NCBI GenBank assembly: GCA_027627225.1
Contig: CM051032.1
Location: 64,831,137 to 64,895,136, forward strand
DNA: 64,000 nucleotides
Direction: 5' to 3'
Origin: Congeria kusceri
Lineage: Eukaryota; Mollusca; Bivalvia; Myida; Dreissenidae
Shown: positions 21,633-33,600 of the stretch, piece by piece
Layout: the number at the start of each line of letters is the position of its first letter
Numbering within the stretch: position 1 is the first letter of the stretch
Program-made: the position numbers and the translations under genes
Notes under the pieces: model-generated
What the model saw: the letters and a program-made list of their open reading frames with translations, nothing else
Told to the model about the DNA's origin: nothing
Databases searched by the model: none

Positions 21633-24600
21633 CTGAGATAGAATATACAGCTGAACTTCATTATCTCCAACTCACTTTAGTCAAAATTCCGGATATATGG
21701 ATGTGGAAAATAGTTCATAACTTTCAATTCTTATTTTATAAATAATAATTCAATTATCTCGAAGTTTTAACTCACATTGTCGGTTAAGTCGAAGTGGTTT
21801 TCTATCCGAACAAGTAATTTCACACTTATTTCTACCTGTTTTTACTCGAAGTGTTGACGTCTGTGGCAAAACAAAGCAATGACCAAGTTTGTCACAAATT
21901 TAAACGAATATATGTTAACTTAAATTTACTAATTAATTACTGGTTTTCAGTGCATTGAATATGTATACAGGATAGCTATATTATATATCAATTTTTATTG
22001 AATGTTTGAACATATACTAAAACAATATTAACAGATTGCAAAAATAGTATTATCAAAATCTTCCAAGACTATAAAATGTGCCTTTTCACATGATTATTTC
22101 TTTTCCCCAAGTGGTTGCAAGCATTTGCATTCCATGAAATACATACGGAATATTATGCTAGTCAATTGTTCCAATAGTAATTAGTCAAGTGGCTTGTGTG
22201 ATGACATATCATACGAGAGGCAGAGCCTCGAGTGTGATACGAAATAACGCAAGCCACGAGACTAATACATACTCTTGGAACGATTGACTAGAGTAATATT
22301 CCTTTTATTATATACCACGATAAACTTCAAATGTGCATTTACCTTATTTTATTTGTTTAAAAACTACAATAATGACTAACCATTGTAGGTACAGATTATA
22401 TTTGTTTACATAACTCTATGATAACGTCATTAAAAAAAGTAGTCCGGCTGGTATGGTAGTACGGGATCGGAAAAATAGCGAGTAGCATAATATGGGATTT
22501 TGTTTCTGACGACATGTATTTCACCGATAGATAAAGCATGTATTTTGTTAAGATTTTTTACAGGGATATAATAAAAATTATGGTGGGTACTAGGTACTGG
22601 GTATTTGTAAGAAAAACAAATAAACAGGCATGTCCTGAGAAAGTGTCGTTCTGTAGTAGCCTGTGCGGACTGCACAGGCTAATCCAGGACGACATTTAAT
22701 GCACATGCATTAAGCCAGAGTTTCCTATGACACGCCTGATATGAAGAAGTTTCAGAAGAAGTGCAAACATAATTGTGGGTACTTACAAAAACTATTGTAC
22801 AATTCTACATGAATGGGGAGTTTTTATTGATATTACCCCAGAGACACCAGAAACTATTTCACCCAAAGATAACTTGCTTTCAATGCCTTAAAATCAGCAT
22901 TGTTAACAGTAGATTCAGGGATGTTACACAACCAAGTTAAAAGAAATCAGACTGCATACCTTCTGACCCCAAAAAAGATCCATTTTTAGAGCAGTCTTGC
23001 TGCTTGTCTGACTGAAATGTTTCCAGCAGTGATACAACTTCATGCGAACTGTGAAATCGAGCAACATCTAGCGGCGTTTGGTTCCAGCAGTTCTTGACCT
23101 TGAGAAGTGTTGTTCCTCCATGTTGCAGCAGCAGACGGCAAACTTCCACGTGGTTGTTTGTCGCTGCGTCGTGTAGTGGAGTCGTTTCATCTGAGTTCAC
23201 AGCAAGTAGGTTGACCTTTTTGCAGGCTGTTATATTATACAGAAACAATTTAGGTTCAATGATATACTAAAATGGCTTTTCTGCACACTGTTATATTACA
23301 CAGAAAAAACTATCTGATGTGTATTGTATAATTAAATTTCCTTCCTGAGCATTGTTTTATTACACAGAAAACATATTTGAGGTCTTTGATTTTTGCACAC
23401 TTTAATATTATACCAAGATCAAATATTTGAAGTGCTATGACAAAGTAAAATTTAATATTAAGACAATAACAGTAAAATTCTTTTTACATACCTATTCAGT
23501 ATTTCACATTTTTATCCAATATTAAACAAATGTACATGTATATAATGAAAATGCCCTGTAACACGAGCTGTCAGAGGACAGCCTGCTCGACAAAATCAAA
23601 GTATTTAAGTTGGTGCTTTTTTTTTAAGTGGACAGAAGAAAGAGACGTGGAAACATAGACCTGTTTATAAACTAGAATTGTCACATGAGTGATGAATATA
23701 CCCACACAATATGGCCTTGTCACAAAAATATGGCATCCATTTAAAAGAAAGGTACCCAAAGAGAATGCTTCAATTTGTAAATGTTTAACAGGATCCGAAC
23801 AAATTTGAATTCAACATTGTCAACATTTAGTGGTCTATAACCAAAGTAAAATTTGACCTGTATTTTATGATGTTACACATGAGTACCAAAGCAGAACAGA
23901 GCAGAACCATTTTCGAACTTGACCGAGATATCATAAGAACAAATGTTCTGAGCAAGTTTCATGTTGATTGGGAAAATAATGTGGCCACACGCTTTTTCTT
24001 AAATTTGACCCAATATCTAGTTTTTACACCACAAGTCATAAACCAGTTGCGAACTTGTCCGAGATATCATTGGAACAAATGTTCTGGGCAAGTTTCATGA
24101 AGAGCGGGCAATAAATGTGGTCTATAGAGTGTTCACAATGTAAATGTTGATGACGCCCGACGGACAAAAGGCGATTACAAAAGCTCACCATGAGCATGTT
24201 GTGCTCAGGTGAGCTAAAAAGTGCATTATTTATTTTAGTATAAGATTCTTTTGTTTAACATGAAACCTGTCAAACCTCTTACTAATAGTCATTTTCATAA
24301 TGATTCTAAAATTAATTTTAACTAGGGATGACGGAGCTATTTGAATAATCAAATATTTAATTTAATGTTGGCCATTCGAAAATTAAAAGTCCTATTAGAA
24401 TAATAGCAAATTTGTATTACTGCAAAATAAAATCCATATTTTAGAAATTAATTTTTTTAAAACATTAAAGCAGCATTTTCTACCTGAAAAGTAGTAACAA
24501 TGTTTATGTTCACCGACGGGTAAACTAAACAAGAGGGCTAAGAAGGCCCTTAGTCGCTCCAAATCCAAATGATTTGAAGGAATTTAGTACATGGGACATG

Positions 24601-27600
24601 GACACCCAAAGAACATGTCTGTGAAATTATTTAAATATCCAGTAAATGAAGCCTCAAACAAGATTTTCAAAGTTTTCAAAACAGCCATATAAGGAAAACT
24701 GCCCTGACCACTATTTTTCAAAGAATCAAAATAATTTGAATTATTGTGGTAGAGAATGACATAAGGAACATTCATACAAAGTTTGGTTAATTTCCACTGA
24801 GCAGTTTCAAAGGAGAAGATTAAATTGTTGGACGACGACAGACCATGGACAGCCACTGACAACAAAAGCAAAAACACTTGTTCAGTTGTTAAAGCTTTCA
24901 ATGAAGGCAAACAGAATAAAGGAAAAAAATTTTTTGGGAAAACTGGAACACTATGCAAAGGGATTTTGAATACCATTGGCTCCATCCGCTGCCGTTTTCA
25001 CCGGGACATACTTCAGAAGTTCCCTGATGCAATCTACGTGTCCATGGTTGGCAGCCTCGTGTAGAGCGGTCCAACCTGCATTGTCTGTCACATTCACGTC
25101 GATGCCTTGAAATTGCACACATCAGTGGTGTCAGTTACAGGGAAAACTTGTACACAACTTTCGGGGCTTACTATGCCCTACACCAAATTAAAGCAGCAGT
25201 CCAGAAATATGTTAATACAATAAAACTTTGCAGAAATCGCTTCTAATGTACATCTTACAAATGAAAACACAACAAAACGCAATGGAATTGGTAAAATAAT
25301 AATGTTTTGGTCACTTGTTATGGTACAGTTTCTGTATGCGATAGCTGGTGATGCCTCTGGAGTATAATCTCCATGTACATTAGTGTATATATTCTGTTCT
25401 TACTAAGCATTTTCGAACCTTGGAATTATTAATGCATTTCTTAAAGAAGAAACAGTTTTCAGTCGAATAAACGGCATTAAGGTTCAATAGAACTAATGCC
25501 AGTTTTAGATGCATTGAATTATATTCCATGGACTGCAGCTTTTAGACAATAATAGCTAATACCACAATTTGGATATATTCATTTTGCTACATTTTGTCTA
25601 CGCAAAACCTTAAAAAATATCCCAAAATATATTGATTTCATTGATTTCATCATAGCTGGAAGGAGGGGCTGATTTATAGCCGACTATGAATACTACAAAT
25701 CCCAAAGTGTCTATTTATATAATAGTAAGAGTAACATGCATGCATTACTTAACCAGTTAATCGGGCTAAGAAATTTAAAATAAACTTGTTGAGAAATGAC
25801 ACCCTAAAGTGATGAAAGGTAAACTCATACACCTGTTTAGTGTTTTCCTAAACTCTCAACATTCTGTCACAAATCTTAATTTGTGGCGTGTTGTGGGAAA
25901 ACCAGACTAAAAGCATGCGCGTAAAGTGAAATCCCGGATTAGCCTGTGCAGTCCGCATAGGCTAATCCGGGACGACACTTTTCGCCTACAGTGGATTTAT
26001 GTTTAGAAGAGACTTCCTTGAAACAGAAAATACCATAAAGCAGAAAGTGTCGTCCTGGGTTAGCCTGTGCGCACATGCATTAAGCCAGATTTTCCCACGA
26101 CTGCATCATTTGTATTATTACTCTATAAGATCACTATTTTATAGCTTGGCAATTTTTACAACAGTAATTTTATTAAGAAAGTCAAAAAATGTCGAATTCG
26201 AATAATGATTATGCCAACCTACTTGCCATAAACTGTTTTTGTTTGCAATGTTCAGTTTGTACTGTTTAGTACATTTGTTTGACTACTGTTCAGTTTGTAC
26301 TGTTTAGTACATTTGTTTGACTACTGTTCAGTTTGTACTGTTTAGTACATTTGTTTGACTACTGTTCAGTTTGTACTGTTTAGTACATTTGTTTGACTAC
26401 TGTTCAGTTTGTACTGTTTAGTACATTTGTTTGACTACTGTTCAGTCCAAGTAGAAAGTCTATGATCAGAGTGGTCAATTTAAATATCAAAAATCTGTCT
26501 ATGATTAATATGAGTTGTCAGTTTAAATTTCAAACAATCTGACGTTTATAAATTAGGACATTTTACTGACTGGGCGTGGGAAGTATATTTTTTTAATTGG
26601 AAGTGCAACTGCCAATTTATGATGTAGTTTTTTTTATAATTTTGTAGTTTTCATTTTTACACCTGACACCAGGGTCCTCTGGTTACGCAGTTAAGTTTTG
26701 TCGTTATTGGGTTGGAATCACGCCGTCTTGTAGGCATAATACACATGTCAGAGTTCGCTTCCAGTGATAGTTTGTTTCTGGTGAGCAAGTCAATGAGGTG
26801 ACCAGCGAAGTAATCATGGAATCGACCATCGAAAGCTGTCAATTAGGTGAAACTTGAGGAAAGTATAACATTCAAAGTAGAAAGTTGGCTGGCAATTTAT
26901 AGTGCTAGCGATACAGCATGGTGGCACATTTTGCAGTTTGGAGAAGTTTATGAAGTTCAATATTATACTTTGGAGTGATGACATTTGCCATATCAGTAAC
27001 AGTACACTGTTTTCCTCTGTGTGTAGACAACAACTTGTCGGAGATTGTGACTTCTGCCATTTAATCAGCACTATTTTCATTAATGGAAGCGTTCAATATA
27101 TAATTTTCAATAGAATTAAATAAATTTATTTTGTATGTATATTTTGTATGTTTATTTCTTTTAATCATAACTTTTAAATCCTTAAGTTGTGGTATATATT
27201 TCTTCATAATGATTGAGTAGAACTGCCCTTTTCTTAGATAATTCTGACTTGGTCACATTCCTTGATTGTTTTTATATATTTAATGATGAACAATTCCTGA
27301 ACAAATGAATTAAGTTAGTTATGAAAAAGATATATTACATTGGAGACAAAGTTAGCATTTAAACAACTACACACATGAGAGTATAAACACATGGATATGT
27401 ATATCTGTGAATATATATCACATAATATAAATCTAAGGAAGACGGAGTTGCAAAGCACATAAGGGTAACAATTATGAGCTGCCATGGCAGACGGTATTCA
27501 CTTTATAACAAGGAGTTGCACAGCACATAAGGGCAACAATTATGAACTGCCATGGCAGAGGTATTCACTTTATAACAAGGAGTTGCACAACACATAAGGG

Positions 27601-30600
27601 TAACAATTATGAGCTGCCGTGGCCGAGGTATTCACTTTATAATAAGGAGTTGCACAACACATAAGGGTAACAATTATGAACTGCCATGGCCGAGGTATTC
27701 ACTTTATAACAAAGAGTTGCACAACACATAAGGGCAACAATTATGAACTGCCATGGCCGAGGTATTCACTTTATAACAAGGAGTTGCACAACACATAAGG
27801 GTAACAATTATAAGCAGCCGTGGCCGAGGTATACACTTTATAACAAGGAGTTGCACAGCACATAAGGGTAACAATTATGAGCTGCCGTGGCCGAGGTATT
27901 CACTTTATAACAAGGAGTTGCACAGCACATAAGGGTAACAATTATGAGCTGCCATGACAGAGGTATTCACTTTATAACAAGGAGTTGCACAGCACATAAG
28001 GGTAACAATTATGAACTGCCATGGCAGAGGTATTCACTTTATAACAAGGAGTTGCACAACACATAAGGGTAACAATTATGAGCTGCCATGGCCGAGGTAT
28101 ACACTTTATAACAAGGAGTTGCACAGCACATAAGGGTAACAATTATTAGCTGCCATGGCAGAGGTATTCACTTTATAACAAGGAGTTGCACAGCACATAA
28201 GGGCAACAATTATAAACTGCCATGGCAGAGGTATTCACTTTATAACAAGGAGTTGCGCAGCACATAAGGGTAACAATTATGAGCTGCCGTGGCCGAGGTA
28301 TTCACTTTATAACAAGAAGTTGCACAGCACATAAGGGTAACAATTATGAGCTGCCGTGGCAGAGGTATTCACTTTATAACAAGGAGTTGCGCAGCACATA
28401 AGGGTAACAATTATGAGCTGCCATGGCAGAGGTATTCACTTTATAACAAGCAGTTGCACAGCACATAAGGGTAACAATTATGAGCTGCCATGGCAGAGGT
28501 ATTCACTTTATAACAAGGAGTTGCACAGCACATAAGGGCAACAATTATGAACTGCCATGGCAGAGGTATACACTTTATAACAAGGAGTTGCACACCACAT
28601 AAGGGTAACAATCATGAGCTGCCATGGCAGAGGTATTCACTTTATAACAAGGAGTTGCACAGCACAAAATCGTAACAATTATGAGCTGCCATGGCAGAGG
28701 TATTCACTTGATAACAAGGAGTTGCACAGCACATAAGGGTAACAATTATGAGCTGCCATGGCACAGGTATACACTTTATAACAAGGAGTTGCACAACACA
28801 TAAGGGTAACAATTATGAGCTGCCAAGGCAGAGGTATTCACTTTATAACAAGGAGTTGCGCAGCACATAAGGGTAACAATTATGAGCTGCCATGGCAGAG
28901 GTATTCACTTTATAACAAGGAGTTGCACAGTACATAAGGGTAACAATTATGAGCTGCCATGGCAGAGGTATACACTTTATAACAAGAAGTTGCACAGCAC
29001 ATAAGGGTAACAATTATGAGCTGCCATGGCAGAGATATTCACTTTATAACAAGGAGTTGCACAGCACATAAGGGTAACAATTATGAGCTGCCATGGCAGA
29101 GGTATTCACTTTATATCAAGGAGTTGCACAGTACATAAGGGTAACAATTATGAGCTGCCATGGCAGAGGTATACACTTTATAACAAGGAGTTGCACAGCA
29201 CATAAGGGATACAATTATGAGCTGCCGTGGCAGAGGTATTCACTTGATAACAAGGAATTGCACAACACATAAGGCTAACAATTATGACCTGCCATGGCAG
29301 AGGTATTCACTTTATAACAAGGAGTTGCACAGCACATAAGGGTAACAATTATGAGCTGCCATGGCAGAGGTATACACTTTTTAACAAGGAGTTGCACAGC
29401 ACATAAGGGTAACAATTATGAGCTGCCATGGCAGAGGTATTCACTTTATAACAAGGAGTTGCACAGCACATAAGGGTAACAATTATGAGCTGCCATGGCA
29501 GAGGTATACACTTTATAACAAGGAGTTGCACACCACATAAGGGTAACAATCATGAGCTGCCATGGCAGAGGTATTCACTTTATAACAAGGAGTTGCACAG
29601 CACAAAATCGTAACAATTATGAGCTGCCATGGCAGAGGTATTCACTTGATAACAAGGAGTTGCACAGCACATAAGGGTAACAATTATGAGCTGCCATGGC
29701 ACAGGTGTACACTTTATAACAAGGAGTTGCACAACACATAAGGGTAACAATTATGAGCTGCCATGGCAGAGGTATTCACTTTATAACAAGGAGTTGCACA
29801 GCACATAAGGGTAACAATTATGAGCTGCCATGGCAGAGGTATACACTTTATAACAAGAAGTTGCACAGCACATAAGGGTAACAATTATGAGCTGCCATGG
29901 CAGAGGTATTCACTTTATAACAAGGAGTTGCACAGCACATAAGGGTAACAATTATGAGCTGCCATGGCAGAGGTATTCACTTTATAACAAGGAGTTGCAC
30001 AGTACATAAGGGTAACAAAAAAAATTATGAGCTGCCATGGCAGAGGTATTCACTTTATAACAAGGAGTTGCACAGCACATAAGGGTAACAATAATGAGCT
30101 GCCATCGCAGAGGTATACACTTTATAACAAGGAGTTGCACAGTACATAAGGGTAACAATTATGAGCTGCCATGGCAGAGGTATTCACTTTATAACAAGGA
30201 GTTTTTTGCACAGCACATAAGGGTAACAATAATGAGCTGCCATGGCAGAGGTATTCACTTTATAACAAGGAGTTGCACAGCACATAAGGGTAACAATTAT
30301 GAGCTGCCATAGCAGAGGTATACACTTTATAACAAGGAGTTGCACAGCACATAAGGGTAACAATTATGAGCTGCCATGGCAGAGGTATTCACTTCATATC
30401 AAGGAGTTGCACACCAGATAAGGGTAACAATTATGAGCTGCCATGGCAGAGGTATTCGCTTTATAACAAGGAGTTGCGCAGCACGTAAGGGTAACAATTA
30501 TGAGCTGCCATGGCAGAGGTATTCACTTCATATCAAGGAGTTGCACACCAGATAAGGGTAACAATTATGAGCTGCCATGGCAGAGGTATTCGCTTTATAA

Positions 30601-33600
30601 CAAGGAGTTGCGCAGCACATAAGGGTAACAATTATGAGCTGCCATGGCAGAGGTATTCACTTCATATCAAGGAGTTGCACACCAGATAAGGGTAACAATT
30701 ATGAGCTGCCATGGCAGAAGTATTCGCTTTATAACAAGGAGTTGCGCAGCACATAAGGGTAACAATTATGAGCTGCCATGGCAGAGGTATTCACTTTATA
30801 ACAAGGAGTTGCACAGCACATAAGGGTAACAATTATGAGCTGCCATGGCAGAGGTATTCACTTTATAACAAGGAGTTGCACAGCACATAAGGGTAACAAT
30901 TATGAGCTGCCATGGCAGAGGTATACACTTTATAACAAGAAGTTGCACAGCACATAAGGGTAACAATTATGAGCTGCCATGGCAGAGGTATTCACTTTAT
31001 AACAAGGAGTTGCACAGCACATAAGTGTAACAATAATGAGCTGCCATCGCAGAGGTATTCACTTTATAACAAGGAGTTGCACAGCACATAAGGGTAACAA
31101 TTATGAGCTGCCATAGCAGAGGTATACACTTTATAACTAGGAGTTGCACAGCACATAAGGGTAACAATTATGAGCTGCCATGGCAGAGGTATTCGCTTCA
31201 TATCAAGGAGTTGCACACCAGATAAGGGTAACAATTATGAGCTGCCATGGCAGAGGTATTCGCTTCATATCAAGGAGTTGCACAGCACATAAGGGTAACA
31301 ATTATGAGCTGCCATAGCAGAGGTATACACTTTATAACTAGGAGTTGCACAGCACATAAGGGTAACAATTATGAGCTGCCATGGCAGAGGTATTCACTTC
31401 ATATCAAGGAGTTGCACACCAGATAAGGGTAACAATTATGAGCTGCCATGGCAGAGGTATTCGCTTTATAACAAGGAGTTGCGCAGCACATAAGGGTAAC
31501 AATTATGAGCTGCCATGGCAGAGGTATTCACTTCATATCAAGGAGTTGCACACCAGATAAGGGTAACAATTATGAGCTGCCATGGCAGAGGTATTCGCTT
31601 TATAACAAGGAGTTGCGCAGCACATAAGGGTAACAATTATGAGCTGCCATGGCAGAGGTATTCACTTCATATCAAGGAGTTGCACACCAGATAAGGGTAA
31701 CAATTATGAGCTGCCATGGCAGAGGTATTCGCTTTATAACAAGGAGTTGCGCAGCACATAAGGGTAACAATTATGAGCTGCCATAGCAGAGGTATTCACT
31801 TTATAACAAGGAGTTGCGCAGCACATAAGGGTAACAATTATGAGCTGCCATGGCAGAGGTATCCACTTTATAACAAGGAGTTGCACAGCACATAAGGGTA
31901 ACAATTATGAGCTGCCATTGCAGAGGTATTCACTTTATAACAAGTAGTTGCACTTCACATAAGGGTAACAATTATGAGCTGCCATGGCAGAGGTATTCAC
32001 TTTATAACAAGGAGTTGCACAGCACATAAGGGTAACAATTATGAGCTGCCATGGGAGTGGTATTCACTTCATATCAAGGAGTTGCACACCACATAAGGGT
32101 AACAATTATGAGCTGCCATGGCAGAGGTATACACTTTATAACAAGGAGTTGCACAGCACATAAGGGTAACAATTATGAGCTGCCATGGCAGAGGTATTCA
32201 CTTTATAACAAGGAGTTGCGCAGCACATAAGGGTAACAATTATGAGCTGCCCTGGCAGAGGTATTCACTTTATATCAAGGAGTTGCACAGCATATAAGGG
32301 TAACAATTATGAGCTGCCATGGCAGATGTATTCACTTTATAACAAGGAGTTGCACAACACATAAGGGTAACAAATATGAGCTGCCATGACAGAGGTATTC
32401 ACTTTATATCAAGGAGTTGCACAGCACATAAGGGTAACAATTATGAGCTGCCATGGCAGAGGTATTCACTTTATAACAAGGAACTGCGCAGCACATAAGG
32501 ATAACAATTAAGAGCTGCCATGACAGAGGTATACACTTTATAACAAGGAGTTGAGCAGCACATAATGGTAACAATTATGAGCTGCCATGGCAGAGGTATT
32601 CACTTTATAACTAGGAGTTGCACGGCACATAAGGGTAACAATTATGAGCTGTCATGGCAGAGGTATACACTTTATAACAAGGAGTTGCACAGCACATAAG
32701 GGTAACAATTATGAGCCGCCATGACAGAGGTATTCACTTTATAACAAGGAGTTGCACAGCACATAAGGGTAACAATTATGAGCTGCCATGGCAGAGGTAT
32801 ACACTTTATAACAAGGAGTTGCACAGCACATAAGGGTAACAATTATTAATCGCCATGACAGAGGTATTCACTTTATAACAAGGAGTTGCACAGCACATAA
32901 GGGTAACAATTATGAGCTGCCATGGCAGAGGTATACACTTTATAACAAGAAGTTGCACAGCACATAAGGGTAACAATTATGAGCTGCCATGGCAGAGGTA
33001 TTCACTTTATAACAAGGAGTTGCACAGCACATAAGTGTAACAATAATGAGCTGCCATCGCAGAGGTATTCACTTTATAACAAGGAGTTGCACAGCACATA
33101 ATGGTAACAATTATGAGCTGCCATGGCAGAGGTATTCACTTTATAAGAAGGAGTTGCACAGCACATAAGGGTAACAATTATGAGCTGCCGGGGCAGAAGT
33201 ATACACTTTATAACAAGGAGTTGCACAGCACATAAGGGTAACAATTATGAGCTGCCGTGGCCGAGGTATTCACTTTATAACAAGGAGTTGCACAGCACAT
33301 ACGGGCAACAATTATGAACTGCCATGGCAGAAGTATTCACTTTATAACAAGGAGTTGCACAGCACATAAGGGTAACAATTATGAGCTGCCATGGCAGAGG
33401 TATTCACTTTATAACAAGTAGTTGCACAGCACATAAGGGTAACAATTATGAACTGCCATGGCAGAAGTATTCACTTTATAACAAGGAGTTGCACAGCACA
33501 AAAGGGTAACAATTATGAGCTGCCATGGCAGAGGTATTCACTTTATAACAAGGAGTTGCACAGCACATAAGGGTAACAATTATGAGCTGCCATGACAGAG

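Noticed and set aside
24584..24985. 133-codon minus-strand frame overlapping ankyrin exon 16
   Set aside because: Most of it lies in a mobile element and it uses a different frame from the ankyrin-coding exon.
29349..30312. Open frames of 66-72 codons within the satellite
   Set aside because: They exist only because variant units lack a stop in one frame; the translation is the repeat itself.
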